The notes under the pieces are model-generated. The model was not told the DNA's origin and did no database searches. It saw nothing but the letters and a program-made list of their open reading frames with translations. A stretch of 64,000 bases of DNA from Onchidella celtica (taxonomy: Eukaryota > Mollusca > Gastropoda > Systellommatophora > Onchidiidae). Shown piece by piece: positions 12,609-23,190 of the stretch. The position numbers and the translations under genes are program-made. The stretch covers positions 8,761,444-8,825,443 of the forward strand of contig OZ007571.1 of assembly GCA_963931925.1 (NCBI GenBank), written 5' to 3'. Within the stretch, counting starts at the first letter, position 1. Each line of letters opens with the position of its first letter.

Positions 12609-13296
12609 TGCGGAAAGAGAAAGATGAACATTAATTCATCAGTGGACCCCACCATTTGTTGACTTTGTCTCACTGGGGCGCAAGTTTTTACCTCTTCTTG
12701 TGGTCACTTTATTAATTATTATTTTTTTGTTAAAGTCGATATTTTATTTTATAAGTATGAAAGTGGGGTGGGGGGGGGGGTGGGGGTGCTGGAGAGAGTA
12801 GGAGGCATGTGTATAGTTGAATGACAACAGGAACAGTCGAGTTTTGGCATTTCACTTTTTTTTACTGTCTATCATCGGTGTATCACTAAACTGGACTTCA
12901 TAGATAACAGTGTAATGATATAATAATGTATTCTTATGTTCCTTCTCTGTCCCCCACCTTGACATTTTAGCTGTTATCCGAATTTGATAAAAGGATTCTT
13001 TAACCGTCGTTTTCAGATAAAGCGTCATCAAAATAATTATGAGCAGATAAAGATCGATGTTTCTCACCCGTACATGTCAACATATCAAATCCAACAATTT
13101 TTTTTCAATATCTCTTATCCATTATCCTTCCCTTGGCTTGTCACTTTTTTTGGTTTCTACCAAACAGTTATGGATCTTGGAAAAAGCTATACTATCCATA
13201 TTTCAGAGTATTCCTCTTCCGTAACGTCATTTCGTATTTACATACAAACATGTATTTAATTTTATACGTACGGACTAAATGCAGAGAGTTTGGATA
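12609..13296. other. gene-free stretch
   Basis: AT-rich sequence with a G-run near 12763-12787. No exon or element was recognised. Confidence 0.4.
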
Positions 13297-13354
13297 TATA
13301 GGTAGAATGCGCATGACGTCACAGAGTTTTTGTTTTGTACTTCCGCCAAACAAG

Positions 13355-13408
13355 ATGGCCGGTGGATCAGCTGATGAGTGTAACTTCGAGATATGTCTAA
13401 GCGGTTAA
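13355..13408 (+). CDS. conserved 17-codon upstream ORF in THAP MITE, copy 1
   Basis: ATG at 13355 to TAA at 13406-13408 encodes MAGGSADECNFEICLSG. The copy at 21157-21210 differs at only two nucleotides, both synonymous (GCC/GCG and GAT/GAC). It ends one base before the ATG of the THAP frame, so it could be an upstream ORF controlling THAP translation or simply a leader remnant. With only two copies, the absence of amino-acid change is suggestive, not conclusive. Confidence 0.4.
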   Translation: MAGGSADECNFEICLSG

Positions 13409-13409
13409 A

Positions 13410-13560
13410 ATGCCTGCTGGTTGCATTGCAGTTGACTGTTAATGTTGTGACAGGGGTGGAAAGGATGTATCCAAGCTGGTCAGATTCCCTACCATACATG
13501 TAAACAAGAGAAAGGAAGTGAAAGAATTGACCGAACGTCTCCCATGTGCGTATACACACG
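13410..13560 (+). pseudogene. broken THAP zinc-finger N-terminus
   Basis: The frame opens MPAGCIAVDC, hits a TAA at 13440-13442, and continues in the same frame with a Cys pair and KLVRFPTIHVNKRKE, then KELTER. This follows the THAP pattern: an N-terminal C-x4-C, a RFP block, then a basic helix. The second zinc pair (C-x2-H region) and the C-terminal AVPTIF-like signature are not seen, so only the first part of a THAP domain is encoded. The homologous ORF at 21212-21349 lacks the stop. Confidence 0.65.
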
Positions 13561-13707
13561 TGTCGTTGTTTACAGTAGTGAACTTTTTTAAAACTCGCCG
13601 CCAATTGGTTCGCGACGCCTCTAAAGTGGGTCCGGACAGACAAGATGGTGGATATGCGCATTCTACCTATAGAGAGATCTCATTTCCGCCAAAACGCGAA
13701 ACTAGGT

Positions 13708-13880
13708 CGCTGCGGTAAACAAGAAATTGAAGAATTGAAAGAGACCGCCTTCACTAAAGATAGTGGGCATATCTGTTTACTGTGGTTTGTTCATATTTTT
13801 GGGCTGGTTGAAACAGTTTAGAGCGTTGTAAGCTCTTATGCCCCGTGGAAATGCACAAATGGGTATTGTTTACCGCAGCG
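13708..13880. repeat. short inverted-repeat element (173 bp)
   Basis: CGCTGCGGTAAACAA at 13708-13722 recurs as a perfect 15-bp reverse complement at 13866-13880. The spacer has no coding signal. It may be a tiny MITE on its own, or the inner part of a larger element: TATAGAGAG near 13668 has a complement CTCTCTATA near 15205, on the far side of the solo LTR. Confidence 0.55.
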
Positions 13881-13920
13881 GCTTACTTTCCGCTCCATGC
13901 TAACAGTGGTTACACGGAGC

Positions 13921-15160
13921 TGTCACGAGTGGAGTGAGTGCAATTAAGGGGATTGCTACAGAGCGGGTGTAGAGTAAGAAGGGCTCACGGCAGACAAGTG
14001 GGGAAAGACGTGAAAGGAAGAGAGTAAAATTAACGCACGAAGACAAGTAAGGAAAGCGTGCATGTTATGAGTGGTGGGGGTCTGAATGAGGCGAAAGCGC
14101 TGTATTACTATCACTGCAAGTTAGAACGTCCTACTGAACGGACGCAAGAGAAAGCCCAGTGGGCGAACATAAGGGGAGCAGTCGGGAGACTAGTGAGAGA
14201 GTTTTTTCCAGTGATGACTGGTAGGTAGAACGTTGATTGATTATTATGATTGATGTATTATATTATATTCGTCTATTACCATGATGTAAATAAGTATATG
14301 TGAGGAATGTGGAAGTCCTTGATATTGGATATAGCAATGTGCGCCATGAGCGATAGATGAAAGTGAGTTCATGGATTTGTAGCGCGAGTGAGTAGTGGGT
14401 ACTCCGACGGCGGTGTGTTACCGTAAGATGTGTGGTGAGTGAAATGTGAACTATTGTGTGTACGCTTCATGGGTTGTAAGGAGAGGTGGAGTGAATAGAA
14501 ATGGTAGGGCATTATACCAATGTAATGTTATTCTTGTAGGTGTCGGGGACGGGCCGCAGAGCCACCTCGATGAGCACAGGGGATAGGCCAGCATAGGGCC
14601 GGAGGCCACACATAGGCCAGAAGTGAGGCTGTCAGTGCAGGACAGTAGAGGCACATAAAGTCGTGGCAGTCAGGCCACGGACAGGGACGTAGATATGAGC
14701 GTGAATGTGATAATGTACTATTGCCATGTTGATGGGCTAGTGAACTAATAATGTACTATTGCCATGTTGAGGGGCTATTGAAATGATAATGTGTTGTTGC
14801 CCTGCTGAGGTGCTAGGGGAATGCTAAGGTGTATGACAATAGGAAGGTGATATTGAGAGACTGCGGTGCCAGTGAATTATTAATGTGCTATTAAGACCCT
14901 GAGGGGAGAGGCTGAGGCCGAAGCGCCTTGAGGAAGTAACTACCGGGTTGTGGATCCGAGGAAGAGTGCATGTGAGAATGAGGCCGTTGTACGGCAGTTA
15001 ATTTCAATAATATAATGTATGTAATTGCTCTATTATCTGTATAATTATGTTTAATAAATGTGTGAGTCTGATGGATTGTTCTGTTAAGTGTTAAACTTGT
15101 CTGTTCGTGATTGTTGTCCTGTCATAAACTATTACATCTCCCAGCCTGGGATTTGTGACA
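13921..15160. mobile_element. solo LTR, 1240 bp, with 5-bp target duplication
   Basis: The block starts TGTCAC and ends GTGACA, giving the TG...CA ends of an LTR with a short terminal palindrome. It is bounded by GGAGC at 13916-13920 and GGAGC at 15161-15165, a perfect 5-bp duplication as made by Gypsy or Pao integrases. An AATAAA at 15053-15058, about 100 bp from the 3' end, gives a poly(A) signal and hence a plus-strand orientation. No internal gag/pol and no second LTR are present, so the copy is a recombined solo LTR. A 38-bp tandem array lies inside at 14711-14824. This LTR does not visibly match the gag remnant near 48.3 kb. Confidence 0.8.
14711..14824 (+). repeat. 38-bp tandem repeats inside the LTR
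   Basis: Three units start at 14711, 14749 and 14787, each opening TAATGT and containing TTGCC.TG.TGA.G. A fourth decayed unit begins at 14825. Tandem repeats in the U3 part of LTRs often act as enhancers. Here that role is inferred only from position upstream of the AATAAA. Confidence 0.75.
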
Positions 15161-15165
15161 GGAGC

Positions 15166-16023
15166 CTCCCGTATCTCGCAGTGCAAATCGACCAATAGTG
15201 AAACCTCTCTATACATACATAGTCTCTGCTAAAATGTCTCCATCCCTATTCGTCGTGCTATGTATGAAATTTCTACAGCTACTGTATTGAATATGGACAA
15301 GACAATAATAACATTTACGAGAAAATCGGCGCTTTGGCACTGACATCTTCCATCTTCACATCAGCGGGTTTCCAGGAAGGCAGTGGCTACGTTTACGGCA
15401 GATTACGCTCATATCCCAATAGAAAAAAAAAAAAAAACAAAGAAAGAAAGCCCTGCTGTACGAACGGGAGTAAAGCCGAACAAAGAAAAATGATGAGTTG
15501 TATTCACCGGCTGCCGTAACCGTAGCCAATGCCTTCCAGGGAACACCTTCAAAAATTTTGTGGTTAAACTTTACAGAGTGCTAAATCACCTTTTTAACAG
15601 TTGACAATCAGCTTCTTGAGGAGAGAATGATACCCGCACGATTTTGATTGGACTGATAGAATACATTTTTTGTTTTGCCATCTTCTGGTCTCATCTCAGT
15701 TTTGGCTGGGTTAGGGGACAGTAGTATTTAAGACGGTATACTGTAGAATAAAAGTGAACACAATTCAGCATTTCTCTCTTCGGCTTTGTAATTAGACTTC
15801 GCTCCCGTAACAATAGCCAAATCAATTTTTAAAAATCTCGTTTGAAGCCGAATAGAGAAACTAGTGAGTTGTGGTCACTGTTCATGTACAGCTCACTGTG
15901 GAAAACAGTACGGTCCCGTAACAATAGCCTTTACTAAACAGTGCAGATAGAACGAAGCAGTGCTGAGGGCGACCCAAAGGTGTTCAGTTTTGTTCTCAGC
16001 CAGCTGTCTATTTTCTCGAGAAT
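15166..16023. other. gene-free stretch
   Basis: Nothing recognisable was seen beyond a possible right TIR (CTCTCTATA near 15205) matching TATAGAGAG near 13668. Confidence 0.35.
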
Positions 16024-16308
16024 GTTGATACCTGTATGTACGTCCCCCAGGTTTTCTGCACTATGGGTACGTATTTTAAAGCCGTTTGTGACACCAGAGT
16101 TAGAGAGCTCCCCCCCGCAGCCTTAATTAATTATTCTTTCAGATTTCCTTTTTGTTTTCCTCCTGTTTTTTGGTTGAAAGGGGAGGGGTCAGGGTTTAGC
16201 GATTCGATAAGATTTAGGGTTGAGGATAAGGACTGGGTTAGGGATAGGTACGTATACGTACGCGCCCTTAGCGCAAAACTCTGGGGGTACGTACGCACCA
16301 GTAACAAC
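16024..16308. mobile_element. palindromic GTACGTA MITE, copy 2
   Basis: It begins GTTGATACCTG near 16024 and ends CAGTAACAAC at 16308. It shares TTAATTAA, the TTTCAGATTTCC block, GATTTAGGGTTGAGGA and GCGCCCTTAGCGCAAAA with the other copies, in the inverse orientation to copy 1. This is the most complete copy in this orientation and serves as the reference for judging the split copy at 28912-30240. Confidence 0.75.
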
Positions 16309-17556
16309 AGCTTTTTCTCGAAGTTAATTTATGTCAAACTTGTCTGAAATTGCTTGAGTGACCGATCAGATAGAGAGATGGCTTTTCGTCACTGTTAAAT
16401 ATGACGTTAATGTTTGTAGTGTAGTCAGGCCAAGGGGACGTTACAGCGTTACACACCGCCCTGTTGACAGGCAAGCCTTTGTCAAACCTGTAAAACTGTC
16501 ATCGACATGGAGAGGACATCCGTACGGCAGTGGCGTAGGCAAACATTCTCGGAATAACGCGGAATGAAAATGCACGTTGAATTTCGTTGAAAATGTGTAT
16601 TTTTTTGGCTCTGGTTTTGCACTCATTTAATACATACGCCCTTTTCATTCAAACATAAATTAAGAGTGATTGGAAATTATGGTTTGTGATCTTTTTTGGG
16701 CCAGGTGTTAATACATGTATCTTACACCAAAGGTGTTTGTGAATAGTTTGCTTGCCGGTGACGACTTGCAGACTTACACGGTGTCAAAATACGCTTTGAA
16801 TTTTGTTGAAAAGCAGTGTTGTTGTTGTTTTTTTCATAAGTTACTTTCTACAGTTAGTGAATGTAACCAGGGCTTAGCGCCGAATGGATGTTCCTTTTTT
16901 CTGTATAACTGCTTTCCTTTGCCGAAATGTATTCATTGACATTAGGTCGTCTATGATCTAAAATAACGAATGGCGTGCAACTTTCTCTGTCCTGCGCCTG
17001 CCTAAAAGGCTCCGCTCTTTTCACTGAATTAGCAACAAAGACAGTAATAAAGAATGTTTTGTGGCTACTAGTAGTGCGTAAGTTCTGCAAAGGCTCCACG
17101 ACTTCAGTCTTATATAATAAGAGATAATTATGACATTAAACTGTACATCTTGATATAAATTCTACGGGCCCCTGGCCAGAGAAACAATACCAGACAGGCA
17201 AGATTATCCAGGCAGGTGGGCTTTGTGGAAAATCTTGTCCACGCACTGGATAATTCTTTGCTTTTTGGGAGGAGATTGGGGAATGGAACGATTTGCTCTT
17301 GGCTTTGCAGTCCACGCCCTTGGCTTGATTAGAAATCACCTTAAAATAGAGGTTTAGTTCGTATCCTTATATGAACTTTGATTGGTTTAACACAGTGACA
17401 AACTCTTTGACGTGACATACATCATGTGAGCTTAACTCATCAGCCTCACCGCCTCCCCCCCCCTTTACCAACAACTGTATGTGAGTGTGTGTGTGTATCT
17501 CTCTGTATCTCTCTTTCTATCTGTATGTCTGCCTATTTCTCTGTCTTTCGGTCTCC

Positions 17557-17558
<2 letters not shown>
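16309..17558. other. gene-free stretch
   Basis: A 60-bp segment near 16487-16546 (around AAACTGTCATCGACATG) resembles 20194-20255 (AAACTGTCATTGACATG) and may be another old dispersed repeat. No exon is supported. Confidence 0.35.
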
Positions 17559-17614
<56 letters not shown>

Positions 17615-17617
17615 CTC
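17559..17617 (+). repeat. (CT)n microsatellite
   Basis: CT run with two TTTCT interruptions, flanked by C-rich DNA. Open frames across it are low-complexity artefacts. Confidence 0.9.
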
Positions 17618-17706
17618 TTAGTCCCTCTCTCTCATGCGCATCCCCCCCTTCCCCGTGCCCTTCAAATAGCGGGGGATCCCGTGCCTCCTAGTGGTGCCAC
17701 AACCTT

Positions 17707-17856
17707 TTAATCTTTGGGTTTGGGGGCTGCCTGGTCAGTGGCCCGATTTGACTCGGGCATTTCCTGTTCAGATACAAATTTGTCGTCCTGAGTGACAGTT
17801 CGAGTCCTCTTCTTATCCACCTCATTATTGCCTGATACCTCACTTGTGTCCTGAAG
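17707..17856 (-). CDS. candidate terminal exon of an unrecognised gene
   Basis: On the minus strand a pyrimidine-rich tract ending TTTACTTCAG is followed by about 50 open codons that begin DTSEVSGNNEVDKKR and end in PKPKD and a TAA. The hydrophilic, charged composition and the good acceptor make it look like a last coding exon. No family is recognised and no joining upstream exon was found in the window. The minus-strand open frame near 28.3 kb would not join in phase. It could equally be a chance frame in an old repeat. Confidence 0.3.
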   Translation of the reverse strand, partial: LQDTSEVSGNNEVDKKRTRTVTQDDKFVSEQEMPESNRATDQAAPKPKD

Positions 17857-17959
17857 TAAATAAAGGACAAGAAAAACAAAACGCCGTGCAGATTTATTAT
17901 TTGCCCCAAATCCGAACTTAAAGGACACGAGGATAAAAAATATTTTCAGTCCTTTCATC

Positions 17960-20900
17960 TCCTATTCATTAAACTCTCTTCAGATTTGAAATATCAACAG
18001 CGGCAACCGCAGCTGCAGCTTCAATAACGTTAACGAAAAACTGGACAAATTTAGGACCACACAAAAAAGAAAGTACATTGGAGATTTCGGGCACTACATT
18101 CTCTGTCAACATTCAATCCATCATCGTCTTTCAGGATGTCAATTTATGCATTTTTTCACTTAGCCGTCCTTTCTGCCCCCTCCTCTAGTTCTGTCACCGT
18201 CGGCTCTTGAAAGGGTTACTGTTTGATTTATTCTCTTTATATATAAACATAAGTGGCGCTGGAAAGAGGAGGCTACTTCAAAAAGGCGCTGGAATTATGG
18301 GAATGCACCAACGAATTTTAAACTCACAGCTCCAGTGTTTTCTACCTAGAGTATAATGTTAACAAAATCTTGGATGATCTTTTTATTTTAAATACACTCA
18401 ACTTTCCATCTCGTCCCCACAACTCAAATGTCAGTTACCCCCATGGGTGTTGCCGCCGCTGTAGATTGAAGGGGTAGAGATAGAGAAAGAGAGAGAGGAA
18501 GAAGCTACAAAGAGACAGTCTGAGATCAGGATGGAAAGTGGCGGGGTTTGTTTGGTTTTGCAGTATCACGTGTTTGGCTTTCCCCGGCCCAGGGTCAACA
18601 TAGAATAATCGACAAACTTCCAACAACTCCTGGTCGCTCCTGATGTCTGAAATGACCCTAAGTCACGTAATGCTGTTGTGTGTATCCTGGCGCATCTATC
18701 ACAGCAAAGATCTGACAAACGTGTTAATGAGCTTTCCCGTTCTTATGGTAAGTTTCTTTTTGAAAACTCAGACACGCGTGTTGTCTGCACAGAATTTTGC
18801 TTTTAACTAGCCATGGTACGTCATAACGCCTGGTTGGTTGGTCTGTATGGACGAAATTGTTCGAGCTGTTCAATTTTCCTTTTTTTTTTTTGTTTTTTTT
18901 TTTTTTTCTTGACAAAGTTGTTAACCAAAATATTGATTTTTCTTCCCTCTTTCTTTGCGTTTGATTGTACCGTTTGCTTATTTTTTTCGTACATGAGGCG
19001 TTGATGCAACATACAACTTTTTTTCTTTTTGCCAATTTTTGACATTGTCTGCACTGACCACTTAATGTCTTAAGTCTGTGTTGCTTGATGACTCAGCCAG
19101 GGTAAGCGTTATCTGTACACAGTTGTCGCCTCAATGTCTGTCCGCAAAATACTTGTGCTAAGATGACCGGAGTCCGTCTCTTGAAAACGATAGCTGAATT
19201 ATCCCGGCCAAATCATTCTTCCACCTACCGCCACGTGAAATACACAGAAAGTTAACAAGTTATGTAACAGTTGTGTTTTTTTGGGGGGGGGGGGGTGTTT
19301 GGTTAAAGATTATGATAGTCTGTTTATGCTCATATCAAATTGAATTTAAACTGGAAGTTCGCGAATTAGCAGTGGAGTACAGTACTTAGTTCATGCATCA
19401 GTAAGGCGAAATTTGCATTTTTCTGCACCTTTCATACTATCGTCTTTCATTTTTGGAGCTCTTACACAGCGGTAGTTGTTAATTAAAGTGACACATTTTC
19501 TTAAGCCAAGCCCAGAATGCTGTAAGCAGGAACGCTGGGTTGTTTGTCATGTTGATTCTGCATTTGCTCAAGCGGCAAAAGAGGTGTAAAGCCATTGCTT
19601 AATCCTCCCACTTAGCTTCATGATGTGCACGTCTGTGTTTCACCGCGCGTCGGTCTGTTTGTCACCTTATCAGACTTTAATTTTGATTCTTTATCATATA
19701 AGATTTAGACTGTTTTGAGCCTTTGAGAAATCAGTACCCAAAGTTTTGTGCCATGTATAACTTTCTTTTTGTTTGACCAACTCTCAGTACTGACGATGAC
19801 TATGATATTGCATACTTGTATCATGGCGCGGGCGGAAAGTGTAAGGCAATGAACCATCGATGGTTTTTCTCTCGACATTCCCCTCCCTATTTCACCTCAG
19901 CACTGCAGCTGGATGTACTTTTCACACCCTGGTTGCACAACTACAAATCAGTCGGGGGTGGGTGCTTATGAAGTTACAAAGCGTATTGAAGGCACTTGAT
20001 TCAAAAAGCCTTTTTTTTTTTTTTCAAGAGTAATTAAAAACCCTTTTTTTTTTACCGATACTTTATGTCCACTCTGTCCCTTCCTCTTCCATTCCCAAGC
20101 TGTTTTTTTTTTTCTTGACATACACGGTGACAAGTGAAAAAAGAAGAGGTGGGGGGGGGGGCAAATCTTCTGATCCCCTCTCCTCAGCGAACTGTAAAAC
20201 TGTCATTGACATGCAGGGAACACCTGGACGCAGCCACGTCAGCAAACAGCCCCGTTCACTAGTGTAATATCTATGAAACAGCCTCTGAATAACACGGAAT
20301 GTTAAAGCAAACTCAATGTGTCTTTGGAAATGTATTTTATATTCCGCACCCGTCGCTACAAAATATTTCTTGTGTCGTCTGTGCAATCCCTGGGAAATCC
20401 CTGTCCTCACCTGTGCAATACACCTGACTGCAAGTGGGGAAAGTTCACTGAAGTAAAGATTATGTTGGGGGGGGGGGCGGGGGGCGTTTTTTCCAGAAAC
20501 CCATGGTTACTTTTCATACCTTTATGTTGCTGAGCTGTCAGACAACACTGGCCTTAGACTTCTCAACTTTAATTTATGACCACAGATTGACGTCAAGTCC
20601 GTTCAAGACTGTCTCAGAAAGTCCGAGATCGTGTCTTTAAATCTTTTGAAAATCTGTCTTGTATAGTGGTACATGGTGATATGATATAATAATTTATTTG
20701 TCCTGTACTGTCACGGCTAAGGGAGCCAATTAAAAAAAGAGAACAAAAAAAGTTTGTTTTTCGGTCACAGGGTAGGACTTACAGTAATGAACAAAGAGTT
20801 ATCAACACTATTTATTGTAATTTAGGTTTAACACCCTTGTAGCTTTTGAAGCTCTTTAGTAAATGCACAGATAAGACTGAAATCTAGAGATCAAGCGATA

Positions 20901-21096
20901 TTATCCACTCAGCATGAACACAGTCTCTAGAATTATATTTCGATTCCGGTTTTCATTAACGCTCATGGTTTTTCATTTGTTATCGTGAATGGTCTCATAA
21001 TTTGTTTTCTTGTCTGACATTCTCAAAATTTCTTGCCACGTGTTTGTTTGGCTGTGCATCAGTCCATTTTCCCACTTCCCTCCTGTACCGTTGTTC
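17960..21096. other. gene-free stretch
   Basis: AT-rich DNA with poly-T tracts near 18881-18907 and 20015-20052 and G runs near 19283-19293, 20151-20161 and 20466-20483. No supported exon or complete element was found. Confidence 0.4.
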
Positions 21097-21156
21097 TATA
21101 GGCCCATTGCGAATGACGTCACAGAGTGTTTTTGTTTTGTACTTCCGACACCTAAA

Positions 21157-21210
21157 ATGGCGGGTGGATCAGCTGACGAGTGTAACTTCGAGATATGTCT
21201 AAGCGGTTAA
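21157..21210 (+). CDS. conserved 17-codon upstream ORF in THAP MITE, copy 2
   Basis: Encodes the same 17 residues as 13355-13408, with only two synonymous differences, and ends just before the THAP ATG at 21212. This is a candidate upstream ORF or leader of the ancestral transposase transcript. Confidence 0.4.
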   Translation: MAGGSADECNFEICLSG

Positions 21211-21211
21211 A

Positions 21212-21349
21212 ATGCCTGTTGGTTGCATTGCAGTTGACTGTTATGTCAGGGGTAGAAAGGATAGATCCAAGCTGGTCAGATTCCCTATCATCCATGTAAA
21301 CAAAAGAAAGGAAGTGAAAGAATTGACCGAACGTCTCCCATGTGCGTGA
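21212..21349 (+). CDS. open 45-codon THAP-finger N-terminus
   Basis: ATG at 21212 opens MPVGCIAVDC and reads through a basic segment, KLVRFPIIHVNKRKE and KELTER to a TGA at 21347. The order C-x4-C, RFP, basic helix is that of a THAP domain, which in P-element-type transposases and THAP proteins binds DNA through a C2CH zinc site. Only the first half is present. Either an exon boundary originally followed, near the GT just after ACCGAAC, or the rest was lost. In copy 1 the same frame carries a TAA, and a 6-base indel distinguishes the copies in the loop after the second cysteine. Whether the fragment is expressed is unknown. Confidence 0.55.
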   Translation: MPVGCIAVDCYVRGRKDRSKLVRFPIIHVNKRKEVKELTERLPCA

Positions 21350-21526
21350 ACGCACGTGTCATTGCTTTCTGTTGTGAACTTTTTTTTAGCTCGCCGCCGA
21401 TCGGTTCGCGACGCCTGAAGTGCTCGCAGTGCAAATCAGCTGACGAATCAAAATCAGTGCTACCATCGCCATGGTTAAGCGTCGGTCCTGACAACTAAAA
21501 TGGCCGATATACACAATGGGTCTATA

Positions 21527-22499
21527 CTGCTCAGATGGTCTTCGTTTGTGTACATGTGTCTGTCTGATTTCTTGTTGTTGTAATAACCTGTCTTTGCCAT
21601 TACTTACTCTACCGAATTGTGTCAGGTCAGAAAAATCTGCTACTGGTAACATGTAATCCAGTACAACCTGTTTCATGAACTGGTACGCTAGCATGGTATC
21701 AGTGGGCGTGCACCTGTCGGTGCAAACGGCCAGGGCGGAGGAGGTTTCATCTAACCCAACTGCCACATGCTAGGGCACAATGTGACCCTCAGTACTTGAG
21801 TCCTTCACGTTGGCCCCCGGTAGCGGTGTGGTCATAGGCTTGTTTGCCTAAATCACAGACGAAGAATTGAGCAAACTTCCCGGACGCAGCTTCGAAGCTG
21901 GCGGCAGCAGGCCAGTGGTTGATTGATAGGGCAGATGGCAATATACCGTCACTCTGGCCTGGATATCGTGACACAGAGCATCCACCAGTATTGGTGTTCT
22001 TTGGTTTGGGTCTTTCACCCTAATCAGTTGGGACTGCGAGGCTGTGGAGTAGCCTACAGGCAGCCGGTCAGGCAATATGACTGTCCCTCTGGCATCCTCC
22101 TGCACCTGGATACATTTCCAGTCGTCTTGACCCTGTCTTGCCACTTGGATAAGTTGTGTCCAGGCGAGAGAGTGAGTCTGATGTTTGCGCAGCTCTTTCT
22201 CACTAAAAACAAATTCTTTGCGCCAGTCTTAACACTCACCTCGTCTTCTTTCATCTTTGTCTCGTCTTCTTTCCTCTCAAAATTCCAACGGCGATGGGCG
22301 AGTGCGATGGCAGCAGGTTTGGATAGACTGGAAGCTGTTAGCACAGACCTACACGTTGGTGGCTGTGGGCTATGGTCGCTTCATCGTCGATTGAAGTGGA
22401 GGCGTGGGGAGGCAGCACCCACAGTAGCTGAGCAGCCTTATTTAAGGATAGCACTGCTCACCTCAACTGAGGAGGGGGCTAGAAAAGGTGCCCTAAGGA
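21527..22499. other. unassigned region upstream of the LINE
   Basis: Several overlapping open frames of 60-200 codons occur on both strands, with better than random GC content. The plus-strand frame from 21923 to 22522 and the minus-strand frames between 21386 and 22344 show no recognisable domain. Part may be the 5' UTR of the LINE that starts near 22.5 kb; the rest may be another decayed element. Confidence 0.35.
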
Positions 22500-22539
22500 A
22501 AGCCCACTTCACATCACCCTGACTGGTATACCGCGACCA

Positions 22540-23190
22540 GTGGGGATCCCTTTTTGCGGTCGAAACAAAAAGAAATTCAGCTTACTCAGGCTAGGAGCCT
22601 GGAATATACGCACACTACAGGACAACTCAAACAACCCGGAAAGACGCACTGCACTTATTGCCATTGAGCTCAGCAGGTACAACCTGGACATAGTGGCACT
22701 CAGTGAGACCAGACTCCCTGATAGTGGCCAACTCAAAGAGCTCAGTGGTGGATACACCTTCTTCTGGAAAGGCAAGGGTGCAGTCGAACCGAGACAGCAT
22801 GGTGTTGGGTTTGCAATTAAAAATGACCTTGTCAGAAATTTGCAGTCCATGCCAATTGAAATAAATGACAGGCTAATGACACTCAGGATCCCAGTTGGGA
22901 AAAGCCAGTCAGCCACCCTCATTAGCGCATATGCGCCCACCATGACAAACCCAGATGAAGCCAAAGACAAGTTCTATTCTGGTCTAGAATCTGTCATATG
23001 CTCTGTCCCGGCAGCTGATAAGCTGATTCTCTTGGGGGACTTCAATGCTAGGGTTGCCGAAATCTCAGCGTGGCCAAATGTTTTGGGCCCTCATGGAGTT
23101 GGTTCATGCAATAACAATGGGTTGCGCTTACTTACTTTGTGCGCTGAATTTGCCTGTTCATTACCAACACAAATTTTAGTCTCCCCGTGA
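22540..23190 (+). pseudogene. LINE AP-endonuclease, N-terminal part (frameshifted)
   Basis: This frame encodes the exonuclease-endonuclease-phosphatase fold of a LINE, which nicks target DNA to prime reverse transcription. Visible blocks in order are LGAWNIRTL, VALSETRL (catalytic Glu), a LISAYAPTM strand and LLGDFNARV (catalytic Asp/Asn pair). After LLTLCAEF, near 23150-23160, the frame runs to a TGA at 23188. The +1-shifted frame continues as ITNTNF, then RNRTSWMHP. One base is therefore missing compared with an intact copy. The final Asp-His pair of the endonuclease lies in the next entry. Confidence 0.85.

Larger units (their letters stand above)
13297..13671 (+). mobile_element. THAP-exon MITE, copy 1
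   Basis: Perfect 18-bp inverted repeats TATAGGTAGAATGCGCAT occupy 13297-13314 and 13654-13671. Just inside the left end is the CRE palindrome TGACGTCA at 13314. The interior holds a 17-codon ORF (13355-13408) and a THAP-finger-like reading frame (13410 onward). A second copy lies at 21097-21526. Carrying a THAP exon between TIRs points to a deletion derivative of a THAP/P-type transposase gene. No clear target duplication could be read. Confidence 0.8.
21097..21526 (+). mobile_element. THAP-exon MITE, copy 2
   Basis: Ends read TATAGGCCCATTGCGAAT (left, 21097) and, inverted, TATAGACCCATTGTGTAT (right, ending 21526), 14 of 18 matching. The interior is collinear with copy 1 at 13297-13671: the TGACGTCA palindrome near 21114, the 17-codon ORF, the THAP frame, and the tail with TCGCCGCCGATCGGTTCG. 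It is about 55 bp longer than copy 1. Its TIR tips differ in sequence from copy 1, so these are two subfamilies, not one recent burst. No clear target duplication was found. Confidence 0.8.
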
